From: Deinococcales bacterium
Lineage (GTDB): Bacteria; Deinococcota; Deinococci; Deinococcales; JAAFIG01
Length of the DNA stretch: 64,000 nt
Direction: 5' to 3'
Assembly: GCA_013298595.1 (NCBI GenBank)
Contig: JAAFIG010000002.1
Span: 204,781-268,780 of the forward strand
The notes beneath the pieces are model-generated. The model saw nothing but the letters and a program-made list of their open reading frames with translations. It searched no databases and was not told the origin of the DNA. Positions 1 to 8,965 of the stretch are shown one piece after another. The position numbers and the translations under genes were made by a program. The first letter of the stretch is position 1, and every line of letters starts with the position of its first letter.

Positions 1-2801
1 AGAATCACATCTCGAGCCAAGACAAATTCTGCTTGTTCAAAATAGACGAACCCCAAGGCAAAACAAAATTCGGCTGCCATACGTGGCAATGCCGTCACTC
101 GGCAAGCATAAGTTTGCAAACATAAAGTGCTGGCATGTTCGGTTTCGCCACGCTCGAGCAAAGCATAAGCGAGGTACACGGCTGCCATACCAGTAAAAGC
201 AGGGTTATCATCTATGGCTTGTTTCATCGAAAAAGCTTCGCGGGTATTCTGGATGGCGCTATCAAGTTGCCCAAGATTGGTTTGGCAAAACCCCAAATTC
301 TCGAGACGGTAGGCTCTAAAATCGTTCGGACAAATACTGATGGAACTGGCTAAAATATCGTCCCAGTTTTGAGCAGCTTCGTGCCAGTACCCCCACGCTT
401 GACGGGTACTGGCGATGGTTGCCAGTACCGAAGTGTAAGTGTCTAAACTCAGTACTTTTGCTTCGGGTAGCAAGGCTTCAAATTCAGTAAAAAACGCAGC
501 ATGATCTTTTCGAGGGCGTTGCTCGATACCAATCCAGAGTAATTTTAATTCAAACAATGCTCGTTGATCGCCTGTGGTTTTGAACAGCTCTTGGGCTTGT
601 AATTGCAAGGCTCGAGCCTGATCTGGTTTTTGCCAACCAAGCGTATCGGCTAAAAACATCAGCCCATGTGCCTCGAGATTTACATCGGGAATGGCTCTGG
701 CGAGGGCAATGGTTTCGTTGGCGAGGGTTGAGTTGGCTTCAAACATATTGAGTGTTACATGGAGTTGTGCGGTATTGCCGAATAATTCGGCAAGTTCAAC
801 TGAGCCTAAACCCAAACCATGAGGTACACCATCAGGGCGCTCAACCAAAATACGCCGAGCTGTCTCGAGGTGGGTTAAAGCATCACGCCACGCATAATTC
901 AAACTGGCAGCATCGGCAGCTTCAACCGAAAAACGTACTGCTTCAAGCCAAGCCCGTGCACCAATCGCATGGGTTGCCCGTTGCGCTGCACTACCATGAA
1001 CTCGAGTCAGTGCCAATGATTGCAAAGCCTGTAAACGTGGCGCACTGAGGCGTTGCAAAGCAGTTTCTCGCAATTTATCATGCGAAAAAGTGTATTTGGT
1101 GGCTTGTAAATCCGTGGCAGGTAACTCGAGCAACACCCGAGCACGCAAACATTCTTCGAGCGCCAGTAACAATTCGTTTTCGGGGATTTGAGCCACTCGA
1201 GCCGCATCTGAAAAAACAAAACCTTGTCCGAGTACCGCGCCAACCTCGAGCAAAATCCGAGCGGTATGGCTGAGCCGAGCAAAGCGAGCTTCGATCACAG
1301 TGCGAACCCCAGGAGCGGTTTGTGGCTGATCTGCAAAATGCACTTTCCAACCATCGCGCTCGGCTAAAAGCACACCATTCTCGGCAAGGCTGCGCAGTGT
1401 TTCTGCAATATACAGTGGTTGCCCACTGGTTTCGGAAAACAACCAATCCAGCAGTGCGGCTGGTGGCACACCCATATCCTCGAGTAAACGCAGGGTTTCG
1501 TCTTTAGAAAAAGTGCCAAGCGCCAAAGGTTCAACAGTGACATCTCGAGCCAGATTATTTAACCAGTTTTCGATTTGCTCCAGCGCTTCGCTACGAACTG
1601 TCGAAACCAATAAAATTGGGGTGCGATCAATTGCGGCGCGTCGCAAAACAAACAACAGCATCTCGAGCGAAGCTGCATCTGCCCATTGTGCATCATCCAG
1701 AAACCAAATCAGATGCCCAAGTTTTTGCGATAATTTAATGACCGCCTCAAACACTCTCGAGCGACCCAATGCCTCATCGGACACAGGGGCTGGTAAATTT
1801 GGTACCTCGAGTAATTCTGGCAGTAAACGCGCTAATTCAGCTAACCAAACAGGGGAGAGTAACCCCTCGAGATTTGGCACCCGACGCAACGCATCAGTAA
1901 TGCACTGATACGCCAAAGCACCACCTTCAAAAGCCCGAGCCGACAAAATTGTAGCCCCACGAGCACTCGCCCAAGCCAGAAATTCCTGAGCCAAACGAGT
2001 TTTGCCAATACCCGGTTCGCCCGATAAGACCATCACTCGAGGCAAAAGCTGCGCGGTACTATGAAATGCCGCCACCAAACGCTGAAACTCCGAAACCCGC
2101 CCAACCAACCGAGACTCGAGCAACAAACTCGGTAAACTTGGCACCCGCCCAGATTTTGCACTCGGCTCGAGCTGTAACGAATCGGCTAGTGCCAGCATTT
2201 CAGGGGTTGGTTGCAAGCCCAAATCTGTGGCAAGTTTTGTTTTAAATCCCGTAAAAACCTGCAAAGCCCGAGTGCGCTGACCATCAGCTGCCAACCACTG
2301 CACAAAACGCAAATGCGCCACTTCAGACAACGGCTCGAGCCGACACCACTGTTCAAGAATACCCTCAGAAGGCACAGCCACCTCAAGCAAATGCAACGCT
2401 GCCACGCGAAGCTGCTCACGGGTGATCTCGAGCCACTCCTCGGCTTCGGGCGCATCGGGCAAGTGAATCGCATCAAGAAAATCTGCTCGGTACTGCAAAG
2501 CCGCCTCGAGCGAACCCTGCAACACTCCAAGCGCATCACAAACAAAATCAGACAACCAAACACTCGAGCGATCCGATTGCACATGCGCCCCAAAGCTATA
2601 CCGCAAACTCGAAAGAGCATTGCGTAAAGAATTCTTCGCATCAGGTGAATCCGCCCACAACAACACCGCCAAACGCTCCCGAGACACCCGACCCTCGAGC
2701 GCCAACACTGCCAACAACACCAATGCTTTACGGGTCTTAGCACGCACCTCAAGACCATCCAAGATCAGCACAGGATTACCAAGTAAAACCAACTCGAGCA
2801 T
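1..2801 (-). CDS. BTAD/AAA ATPase/TPR transcriptional regulator, C-terminus off the window
   Basis: One frame stays open from an ATG at 2801 to the left edge, giving at least 933 residues. The N-terminus has a winged-helix plus bacterial transcriptional activator (BTAD) layout over about 240 residues. A P-loop GEPGIGKTR follows at about 261-269, then a Walker B-like WFLDDAQWAD, then helical TPR-like sequence to the edge. By family this is a STAND-type signal-responsive activator; the ligand is unknown. The start is supported by TATAAT six bases upstream and by protein homology beginning at residue 1. The gene is rich in CTCGAG. Another large BTAD regulator lies at 52462, but that one has an NB-ARC type ATPase. 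The missing C-terminus prevents a closer subfamily call. Confidence 0.85.
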   Translation of the reverse strand, partial: MLELVLLGNPVLILDGLEVRAKTRKALVLLAVLALEGRVSRERLAVLLWADSPDAKNSLRNALSSLRYSFGAHVQSDRSSVWLSDFVCDALGVLQGSLEAALQYRADFLDAIHLPDAPEAEEWLEITREQLRVAALHLLEVAVPSEGILEQWCRLEPLSEVAHLRFVQWLAADGQRTRALQVFTGFKTKLATDLGLQPTPEMLALADSLQLEPSAKSGRVPSLPSLLLESRLVGRVSEFQRLVAAFHSTAQLLPRVMVLSGEPGIGKTRLAQEFLAWASARGATILSARAFEGGALAYQCITDALRRVPNLEGLLSPVWLAELARLLPELLEVPNLPAPVSDEALGRSRVFEAVIKLSQKLGHLIWFLDDAQWADAASLEMLLFVLRRAAIDRTPILLVSTVRSEALEQIENWLNNLARDVTVEPLALGTFSKDETLRLLEDMGVPPAALLDWLFSETSGQPLYIAETLRSLAENGVLLAERDGWKVHFADQPQTAPGVRTVIEARFARLSHTARILLEVGAVLGQGFVFSDAARVAQIPENELLLALEECLRARVLLELPATDLQATKYTFSHDKLRETALQRLSAPRLQALQSLALTRVHGSAAQRATHAIGARAWLEAVRFSVEAADAASLNYAWRDALTHLETARRILVERPDGVPHGLGLGSVELAELFGNTAQLHVTLNMFEANSTLANETIALARAIPDVNLEAHGLMFLADTLGWQKPDQARALQLQAQELFKTTGDQRALFELKLLWIGIEQRPRKDHAAFFTEFEALLPEAKVLSLDTYTSVLATIASTRQAWGYWHEAAQNWDDILASSISICPNDFRAYRLENLGFCQTNLGQLDSAIQNTREAFSMKQAIDDNPAFTGMAAVYLAYALLERGETEHASTLCLQTYACRVTALPRMAAEFCFALGFVYFEQAEFVLARDVI

Positions 2802-2807
2802 AAACAA

Positions 2808-2836
2808 ATTATACGCACAGCAAACCACCCTAACAA
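2808..2836 (-). promoter_or_regulatory. Sigma70-type promoter giving a leaderless mRNA for the BTAD regulator
   Basis: Reading the minus strand, TTGTTA (2836-2831), a 17-nt spacer and a perfect TATAAT (2813-2808) are followed by six bases (ttgttt) and then the ATG at 2801. Transcription would begin at or next to the start codon, and no Shine-Dalgarno sequence is present. Confidence 0.7.
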
Positions 2837-2888
2837 TTTAACGATCCATTTAACGATTCGTTATCGCACCCCAAGTACAGTCCTAACA

Positions 2889-2934
2889 GCGATGACTCGG
2901 CGAACCTCCGTGAACCGAGTCGTTGCAAAGGAGT
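2889..2934 (+). promoter_or_regulatory. Leader hairpin with a loop complementary to the ribosome binding site
   Basis: GCGATGACTCGG (2889-2900) pairs with CCGAGTCGTTGC (2915-2926) as a 12-bp stem with G-U wobble. The 14-nt loop contains CCTCC, which can pair with the GGAG of the Shine-Dalgarno sequence at 2930-2933, just downstream. A translational switch or pseudoknot for the next small gene is an inference. Confidence 0.5.
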
Positions 2935-2940
2935 GAACCC

Positions 2941-3135
2941 ATGACAGACCTAAACATGCTCCGCGCCATCCAACAAAGCCAAGCCATCATCCAAGAAGAC
3001 CTAGGCAACCCTCGAGCACCCCACCAACACGCCAGCGAAGTCATCGGCACTACGCCAAAACGCCTAAGCATCGCAACCACTCGAGATGGCAAAATAAAAC
3101 CACAACAAACCCCTCGAGTCCAAACCCAGCATTAA
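2941..3135 (+). CDS. Small hypothetical protein (64 aa)
   Basis: I do not recognise this protein. The ATG at 2941 is chosen because AAAGGAGTG lies at a good distance upstream, a rare strong Shine-Dalgarno sequence in this window. The product is hydrophilic, starts MTDLNMLRAIQQSQ and is rich in Gln, Arg, Thr and Pro in its second half, with no signal peptide or membrane segment. It is transcribed divergently from the BTAD regulator and preceded by a strong leader hairpin. The gene contains CTCGAG like real genes of this genome. It could instead be a chance ORF; the translation signal is the main support. Confidence 0.5.
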   Translation: MTDLNMLRAIQQSQAIIQEDLGNPRAPHQHASEVIGTTPKRLSIATTRDGKIKPQQTPRVQTQH

Positions 3136-3141
3136 ACCAAA

Positions 3142-3210
3142 CCACAAACCGTAGAGGCGAGGCTTGCCTCGCTACAATCCACAAACCGTAGCAGCGGGGT
3201 TTGCCTCGCC
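3142..3210. repeat. Two tandem copies of a GTAG...GCGAGG/CCTCGC palindromic repeat
   Basis: ccacaaaccgtag occurs at 3142-3154 and again at 3179-3191. The first copy is followed by the near-palindrome GGCGAGGCTTGCCTCGC, the second by a degenerate form, GCGGGGTTTGCCTCGCC. A third copy lies at 11313-11340, and a similar stretch is inside a gene at 4389-4407. It behaves like a REP-type intergenic hairpin. Confidence 0.65.
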
Positions 3211-3284
3211 CAACCAGCCAAAGCTAAAGCAAACTGGGAACAGTGAATAAATGAAAAACGTAACCTCCTATATGTTCCCCCCGC

Positions 3285-3332
3285 CTTCTTGCTCACAAGA
3301 CAGCACCTTTCGGGCTGTTCGCGCTTCGGCGA
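3285..3332. repeat. Dispersed ~48-bp repeat, copy 1 of 2
   Basis: This stretch reads TTGCTCACAAGACAGCACC and continues CGGGCTGTTCGCGCTTCGGCG. It matches 16606-16653 with scattered substitutions. Both copies are intergenic. An internal ACAG/CTGT inverted repeat could form a hairpin. Confidence 0.65.
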
Positions 3333-3355
3333 CCCCCTCGAAAAAGAGGGGGTTT
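3332..3355. terminator. C-rich/G-rich hairpin followed by TTT
   Basis: ACCCCCTC, a short A-rich loop and GAGGGGGTTT form a strong stem. It could end transcription of the small gene at 2941 or simply be part of the repeat cluster. The T-tract is short. Confidence 0.4.
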
Positions 3356-3610
3356 AGGGCTGTGCTTTTGAATTTTTTGGTTTTTCCGAATGTGCAGAAT
3401 GTGGATAACAGAGCCAACCGAATAACCCTCTCCCGCGCTTTTTGGCGGGATGAGGGTGACGAGCCTAAGGCGAGTCGGGTGAGGGCTTGCGACGTGATTG
3501 CCACGTATCATTGCTCGAGTTCTTGTTTGTTGCTCGAGTGATGGTGTGCTCGAGAAATTAGTGAATTTCCGTTTGCCTTTCGCCTTCTACTTTTCCCTCT
3601 TTGGAGTTTC

Positions 3611-4603
3611 ATGCCTGCAATCGAAGTGCTTAATCTCGAGAAAGTGTTTTCCATTCCGCAACGCGACCCTGGTTTAGCGGGTGCGTTTAAGGGTTTGTTT
3701 CAGCCTCGTTATACGAAAAAAGTTGCGGTGGATAAAATTTCTTTTTCGCTCGAGGCTGGTGAAGTGGTTGGGTATATTGGTGTTAATGGTGCGGGCAAAA
3801 GCACAACCATTAAAATGTTAACAGGAATTCTTTCTCCCTCGAGTGGGCATGTGCGGGTGCTTGGGCGTGATCCGCATAAGGAACGCGTGGCGAATGCTCG
3901 GGATATTGGTGTGGTTTTTGGGCAACGCACGCAACTTTGGTGGGATTTGGCGTTGCGTGAGAGCTTGTGGTTGGTGGCTAAAATTTATGAGATTCCGAAG
4001 GTTAAATTTGTGGCGTTGCTCGAGGAATTTGCTCATGTGCTTGAACTCGAGGAATTGTTATCAAAACCGATTCGCACGATGTCTTTGGGTCAGAAGATGC
4101 GCTCGGAGTTGGCAGCAACGTTGATTCATTCGCCGCGCGTGGTGTATTTGGACGAACCGACTATTGGTTTGGATGTGTTGGTCAAGGAACGCATTCGGGG
4201 TTTTCTGAAAACCCAGAATAAGCAGAATGGTACAACGGTTTTACTGACCACCCACGACCTTGGCGATATCGAAGAACTCTGCTCGAGGGTGCTGATTATT
4301 GATTCGGGAAAATTGATTTATGATGGTGCGCTCGAGACGATTAAACAACGTTTTGGTACGCATCGCACCATGAAATTTGAATTGGCTGGAGCGGGGCTTG
4401 CCTCGCCTTTGCATCTCCCAGATGGCGCAGAAATTACCAGTCAGGAAGGCTCGAGTCTGGAGTTGCGGTTTGATCGTGTTCGTTGCAGTGCTTCACAAAT
4501 TGCTAGCAGTGTGATGTCTCAACTCGAGGTGCTGGATTTTTCGATTGGCGAACCTGATTTAACCAGTATTATTAAGCAGATTTACGCGGGTGGGTTGTCA
4601 TGA
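3611..4603 (+). CDS. ABC-2 type exporter ATP-binding protein
   Basis: This 330-residue nucleotide-binding subunit energises an exporter formed with the two permeases that follow. The Walker A is GVNGAGKST at 57-65, the signature is MSLGQKMRSELAA, the Walker B is VVYLDEPTIGLD, and the switch histidine is in TTHDLGD. The N-terminal extension (FSIPQRDPGLAGAFKGLF) is typical of the COG4586 family that pairs with COG4587 and COG3694 permeases. TTGGAG stands before the ATG. The stop overlaps the next start by ATGA. A stretch of the C-terminal part (GAGLASP, from 4389-4407) is encoded by DNA resembling the dispersed GCGAGG/CCTCGC repeat. The substrate is unknown. The paralog is at 39316. Confidence 0.92.
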   Translation: MPAIEVLNLEKVFSIPQRDPGLAGAFKGLFQPRYTKKVAVDKISFSLEAGEVVGYIGVNGAGKSTTIKMLTGILSPSSGHVRVLGRDPHKERVANARDIGVVFGQRTQLWWDLALRESLWLVAKIYEIPKVKFVALLEEFAHVLELEELLSKPIRTMSLGQKMRSELAATLIHSPRVVYLDEPTIGLDVLVKERIRGFLKTQNKQNGTTVLLTTHDLGDIEELCSRVLIIDSGKLIYDGALETIKQRFGTHRTMKFELAGAGLASPLHLPDGAEITSQEGSSLELRFDRVRCSASQIASSVMSQLEVLDFSIGEPDLTSIIKQIYAGGLS

Positions 4604-5418
4604 CACAATCTCTTAAGTTCATGCGTTTTCTGAGTATTTATACGTCTTTTGGTTTGCTCGAGATTCAACGAATTTTTCAGTACAATGCTTGGTTCTGGGT
4701 AGAACTTGGACGAGGCATTATTGCCATGATTATTATGACGGCTTTCTGGAAAGCAATTTATGCCGATCAAACCCAATTGGCTGGCTTAACGCTGACGACT
4801 ACCCTCAGTTATGTGATTTTAGCAAGAGCTTTAAATGCTGCGAATGCCTCGAGTGTGTATTGGTGGATTGCTCAGCATATTTCCAAAGGTGAACTCGAGC
4901 TGCAACTGCTGCGACCACTGGATTTTCAATTACTGCATTTGTTTCGTGATGCTATGAGTTGGTTTGTGGGTTTACTTCGTTCTTTACCTGCACTGCTAGT
5001 TGGGTTCATTGTTTTTTCCGCTCAACTCCCAACCGATTTTATGGCATACATGGCTTTTTTTATCACATTTTTTTTAGGTGGTATTGTCATGTTCTTCTTT
5101 GAATTTATGCTTGGTTGCATTGCTTTTTACACCACTGAGGTTTGGGGTTTAAGTGTGCTACGCGAAGGTATTGCCCTTTTTTTTAGTGGTGCATATATTC
5201 CACTAAATTTTCTGCCTGAAACTTTTCGGGTTATTGCTAGTGCTACTCCGTTTGCCCAAGCCACTTACGTACCCATTTCATTCTTAGCAGGTGTGCAAAA
5301 CCCCGCTAATTTAGGAAATGCCATTCTTTCGCAACTTATCAGTATTCTGGTGATTGCTATCCTCTCGAGATGGATCTTTTCCAAAGCCGTACAGGTCTTA
5401 ACTGTACAAGGAGGATAA
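4600..5418 (+). CDS. ABC-2 type transporter permease
   Basis: This is a 272-residue membrane protein with about six hydrophobic helices. The sequence opens with a soluble stretch, then FQYNAWFWVELGRGIIAMII, and has an internal GELELQLLRPLDFQLL coupling-like segment typical of the ABC-2 permeases found with COG4586 ATPases. It is translationally coupled to the ATPase through an ATGA overlap, and the second permease starts one base after its stop. It should form the membrane channel with the 5420 product. The paralog is the permease at 37696, which shares the GE-x-x-x-x-LLRP motif. The exported substrate cannot be told from sequence. Confidence 0.88.
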   Translation: MTQSLKFMRFLSIYTSFGLLEIQRIFQYNAWFWVELGRGIIAMIIMTAFWKAIYADQTQLAGLTLTTTLSYVILARALNAANASSVYWWIAQHISKGELELQLLRPLDFQLLHLFRDAMSWFVGLLRSLPALLVGFIVFSAQLPTDFMAYMAFFITFFLGGIVMFFFEFMLGCIAFYTTEVWGLSVLREGIALFFSGAYIPLNFLPETFRVIASATPFAQATYVPISFLAGVQNPANLGNAILSQLISILVIAILSRWIFSKAVQVLTVQGG

Positions 5419-5419
5419 A

Positions 5420-6205
5420 GTGCGCTACCTCGAGTTATACGGATTATTCTTTGTTCAACGTCTTAAAGTTTTTCTTGAGTATCGTTTATCTTTTTTAATT
5501 GGTGCAAGTAGTACTTTTTTTATGCAAGCAGGTGGTTTATTTGCAATTTGGGCAGTGATGCGGGTTACACCAAATTTGCTTGGATGGTCGTTTGATCAGG
5601 TCTTGTTATTGTATGGCATGGTGGCATTGGCTCGAAGTTTCGAGTTAATGTTTGCTAATAACCTCTGGGTAGTTGGTCAGCATTATATTCGCAGTGGGGA
5701 TTTTGATCGGTTTTTGGTACGTCCTATCAATCCACTGTTTCATTTAATTGCGGACCGGTTTAACCACGATGGTATAGGAAATTTTTTAATTGGTTTAGTG
5801 GTTGTGATTCGCTCGAGCCTGAGCTTAAACATTGATTGGAATCTCGAGAAGGTGCTGTGCATGGTGTTGGCTGCCTTGGGTGGTGGGTTGGTGTTTATTG
5901 CTTTAAATTTAATTACGTGTGTTTCGGCATTTTGGATTGTAGATAGCGCACCAGTCACTTTAGCAGTGCATGAATGGCATGAATTTGCTAAGTATCCGTT
6001 AAGTATGTACTCGAGCCAGATTAAAACTGCTCTGACTTTTGTTGTGCCTTACGGCTTGGTATCGTATTACCCTGCATTGTTTGTGCTCGGGCGAGACTCG
6101 AGTTTCTTAGCGTTTGCTTCGCCGTTTATGGGCATGGGTTTAATGCTAATTGGTTATGCTTTGTGGAATGTGGGATTACGGCGTTATGGTAGTACAGGCA
6201 GCTAA
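5420..6205 (+). CDS. ABC-2 type transporter permease (second subunit)
   Basis: This 261-residue polytopic membrane protein starts at GTG, preceded by AAGGAGG eight bases upstream. It carries the DFDRFLVRPINPLFHLIADRF segment and the closing YYPALFVLGRDS and RYGSTGS signatures, also present in the homolog at 38509 (YYPALFFLGK, YQSTGN). It is the third gene of an ATPase-permease-permease operon. The two permeases are likely to form a heterodimer. A weak inverted repeat (GGGTCATT...AATGACCC) lies downstream. Confidence 0.88.
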   Translation: MRYLELYGLFFVQRLKVFLEYRLSFLIGASSTFFMQAGGLFAIWAVMRVTPNLLGWSFDQVLLLYGMVALARSFELMFANNLWVVGQHYIRSGDFDRFLVRPINPLFHLIADRFNHDGIGNFLIGLVVVIRSSLSLNIDWNLEKVLCMVLAALGGGLVFIALNLITCVSAFWIVDSAPVTLAVHEWHEFAKYPLSMYSSQIKTALTFVVPYGLVSYYPALFVLGRDSSFLAFASPFMGMGLMLIGYALWNVGLRRYGSTGS

Positions 6206-6221
6206 TCTGGTAAAAATCTGG

Positions 6222-6284
6222 GTGGGTCATTAAATAGATGATGTACGTTCCAAATACTCAAGAATTAAATGACCCTTTGTTATC
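6222..6284 (+). terminator. Possible terminator of the ABC-2 operon
   Basis: GGGTCATT and AATGACCC form an 8-bp stem with a long loop, followed by TTTGTTATC. It lies between the converging ABC operon and the SRPBCC gene. The loop is large, so this is a weak call. Confidence 0.3.
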
Positions 6285-6287
6285 AAT

Positions 6288-6734
6288 CTACGAACTGGCT
6301 TCGATTTTGTTCTTGATGGTCTCGAGACCTTTATCAAAATCTTTTTGTGGGAAACCAAAAGCGCTCATGGTTTCAGCAACTTTATTGGCAATGGCGTTAG
6401 GCAAGCTGTAACTAAAAATCAGTTGCACTGTTGTTGCGCCATCGTGTTCTTTGAAGCTGAGGCTACCTTCACTTTTGACACTTTCTGTTTCGTCTTCATC
6501 GTGGATGCTGTTCCATTTAATCAATTGATTTTCGATGCTTTCGGTGGTTTTGGCATCAAATTCGACTTTGGTTCGCAGTGGTCCACGTACCACCCAATGG
6601 CTGGTGTCGTCGCCTGTGCGTTTGATGGATTCGACACTGCCAATAAACTCGGCAAAGTTCTCGAAGTTCTGCCAGAATTTGTACACTTGGGCAATTGGTG
6701 CGTGAATAGCAATAGATTTGTCAATGGTAATCAT
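6288..6734 (-). CDS. SRPBCC family protein (polyketide cyclase/dehydrase-like)
   Basis: This 148-residue soluble protein matches the START/Bet v1-like SRPBCC fold: ITIDKSIAIHAPIAQVYKFWQNFENFAEF at the start, a WVVRGP strand, and a C-terminal amphipathic helix ending in GLETIKNKIEASS. Members bind hydrophobic ligands or act as cyclases; no specific role can be given. The ATG at 6734 has GAGG upstream. The gene is monocistronic, converging on the ABC-2 operon. Confidence 0.8.
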   Translation of the reverse strand: MITIDKSIAIHAPIAQVYKFWQNFENFAEFIGSVESIKRTGDDTSHWVVRGPLRTKVEFDAKTTESIENQLIKWNSIHDEDETESVKSEGSLSFKEHDGATTVQLIFSYSLPNAIANKVAETMSAFGFPQKDFDKGLETIKNKIEASS

Positions 6735-6945
6735 AGAAACCTCGGCTCGAGCTTTTGCTCGAACTGCTTTGAGAATTCCGATTGCTGGCTTGAACAGGGG
6801 TCGCCGTTGTTGCCCAAAACCGCGAGGCTCGCGGAGCGTTCAGATGGTAACTTAGTTTGCCTGAACTGCTAAACAATCACAAGGTACAGCGCTACAAAAA
6901 ATCACCTGACACATTCGCCACACGTCTTCTGTCACAATGGGGGTA

Positions 6946-8820
6946 ATGAGTTCTTTAACATTATCTCGAGAGCGGTCTTGGCTGGCTTTTAATCGTCGTG
7001 TCTTGTTGCAGTCTACGCGTCCAGATTTGCCACTGCTCGAGCGAGTGCGTTTTCTGGCGATTTTTCAAAATAATCTCGATGAATTTTTTACAGCTCGAGC
7101 CCAAGCCAGCCAGCAAGTTGCCAAGGGTGCTCGAGCCAGTGCGGTGGCTAAAAAAACCTATCTCGAGTATTTAGGTGTGGCTTACGAGCAACAAACGCTG
7201 GCTATTGAATTACTGGAAAAACTTAAACTCGAGCTAGCTAAAGTGCAAATTTTTTTGCTCGAGCCTAGCGAATTAACTGCCGATGAACAAAATTATTTCG
7301 GTGCTTACTTAGCAGAAATAATTGCGCCCGCTTCCGATGTTTTACCTCTTGAGTCTTTGCCGACACTGGATTCGAGAGCGTTGTACTTAGCCGCTGGTGG
7401 CACCGAACTCGAAGCGATTATTCGGGTGCCTGAGCGCTTACCGCAACTCATCGCTATTCCTGGGCGCGAGTTGTGTTATGTGCGTTTATCGGCTTTGATG
7501 CAGTCGCGTTCGGATTTATTTTTACCCGAAGCCCAAACCATGTTTGAAATGCGGGTCACTCGCCGCGCCAATATTGAACTCAAAGGGCAAATAGATTGGG
7601 AAGACCTTGCCCATGCGCTCGAGAGCCGTTTAGATGGCAGCCCTAGTCGGCTCGAGGTACAAACAGGTTTTCCGTGGCTTGAAGCGGTGCGTGAGGTGCT
7701 AGATTTATGGGTTGAAGAAGTTTCGAGCAATGCGATACTGGATTTGCGTCCGCTTGAAATCATTGCCAATTTGCCAATGCCAAAGTTGCGATTTGGGGCG
7801 TTTGGACAGCGTAAACGCTCGAAGTTTCACACCGAACCATTCGCTTTCCTCGAGCGTCAAGATTTGGCGTTGTATCACCCATCCGATGATTACAATACCG
7901 TGGTCAATTTTGTGCTGGCAGCAGCCAAAGACCCCGAAGTCGAAGCATTACGTGCCACGTTATACCGCTTAGGGCGCAATAACCCGATTGCTGAAGCTCT
8001 GCTCGGGGCAGCCAAAAACGGTAAAGATGTGGCGGTTTTTCTCGAAGGGCGTGCTCGCTTCGATGAACTAGCAAACCTCTATTGGAGTTTGCGTTTTAAC
8101 GCGGGTGGTGTGCGCGTACTACCTTACCCCAAGGATTTAAAAGTTCATGCTAAAGCCTTGTATGTGCGGCGCAAAGGCAAAGGGTTTGTGCACTTAGGCA
8201 CAGGCAATTACAACCCAGCTACAGGTAAGTTATACACCGACCTGAGTTTGCTGTCTGCCAGTAAACGCCTCTCCAAAGATGCCCTCGAGTTTTTCACTGC
8301 CCTCGAGCAAAACCGATTACCAAAACTCGAATGGATGAAAGTGGGCTTACAAGCCCGTGAAATGCTGATCGGACGAATTCTCGAGGAAGCCCATCCCACA
8401 GGGCATATTATTCTTAAACTCAATCATCTCACCGATCCAAGTGTGCTGCAATCACTCGAGAAAGCGGCAGCGGCTGGAGCCAAAGTCGAACTGATTATTC
8501 GCAGTACTTTAACGCTGATTCACCCTAAATTTAAGGCTCGTAGTCTGGTTGGGCGTTTTCTCGAGCATGCCCGAATTGCTGCCTTTAAGCGTAACGGCGA
8601 TTGGGAAGTTTGGGCTGGGAGTGCCGATTGGATGCCACGTAATTTTGAAAAACGCCTCGAATTGGTCTTTCCCATTCTTGATAAAACAGTGCGAACCAGA
8701 GTGATGAAACTGCTCAAAGCGCAACTTGAGGATAATGTCAATGCCTTTACACTTTTGTCTAAAGGTACAGAAAAAGCCTTGTGGGGTGGCAGTAAAGATT
8801 CGCAAAAATTGCGTTTTTAA
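6946..8820 (+). CDS. ppk1: Polyphosphate kinase PPK1
   Basis: This cytoplasmic enzyme reversibly makes polyphosphate from ATP. The 624-residue protein begins with the PPK N-domain (SRERSWLAFNRRVL) and carries the two conserved catalytic histidines in KVHAKALYV (H401) and HLGTGNYNPATGKLYTD (H416), plus ARFDELANLYW. It is somewhat shorter than the usual ~690 residues. I prefer ATG 6946 because CACAAT ends seven bases before it; the earlier in-frame ATG at 6937 overlaps that -10 box. It stands alone, with no exopolyphosphatase or pho genes next to it. Confidence 0.93.
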   Translation: MSSLTLSRERSWLAFNRRVLLQSTRPDLPLLERVRFLAIFQNNLDEFFTARAQASQQVAKGARASAVAKKTYLEYLGVAYEQQTLAIELLEKLKLELAKVQIFLLEPSELTADEQNYFGAYLAEIIAPASDVLPLESLPTLDSRALYLAAGGTELEAIIRVPERLPQLIAIPGRELCYVRLSALMQSRSDLFLPEAQTMFEMRVTRRANIELKGQIDWEDLAHALESRLDGSPSRLEVQTGFPWLEAVREVLDLWVEEVSSNAILDLRPLEIIANLPMPKLRFGAFGQRKRSKFHTEPFAFLERQDLALYHPSDDYNTVVNFVLAAAKDPEVEALRATLYRLGRNNPIAEALLGAAKNGKDVAVFLEGRARFDELANLYWSLRFNAGGVRVLPYPKDLKVHAKALYVRRKGKGFVHLGTGNYNPATGKLYTDLSLLSASKRLSKDALEFFTALEQNRLPKLEWMKVGLQAREMLIGRILEEAHPTGHIILKLNHLTDPSVLQSLEKAAAAGAKVELIIRSTLTLIHPKFKARSLVGRFLEHARIAAFKRNGDWEVWAGSADWMPRNFEKRLELVFPILDKTVRTRVMKLLKAQLEDNVNAFTLLSKGTEKALWGGSKDSQKLRF

Positions 8821-8965
8821 CGCCTTGTGCAAATCCTCGAGATGCTGATAAATGGTCAATTTCTTATTTCAAGCTCTGGGTCGTGTAAAATCCCTGCCTT
8901 GTATATCGAAAGCCAAGGTGTTGAGGATTTCAAAGTGGTGTCTTGAGATGATAGTGCTTAGGTCA

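Larger units (their letters stand above)
3136..3610. other. Repeat-rich intergenic region
   Basis: No convincing gene is present. The stretch holds two tandem copies of a short GC-rich palindromic repeat (3142-3210), a dispersed repeat shared with 16606-16653, a C-rich/G-rich hairpin at 3332-3355, and an inverted GC-rich block at 3428-3486 (CCCTCTCCCGC facing GGCGGGATGAGGG). Short ORFs in it are not supported by start signals. Confidence 0.6.

Noticed and set aside
3251-3541. ORFs of 72-96 codons in the repeat-rich gap
   Set aside because: They consist of repeat and hairpin sequence read in several frames, with no ribosome binding site or leaderless box.
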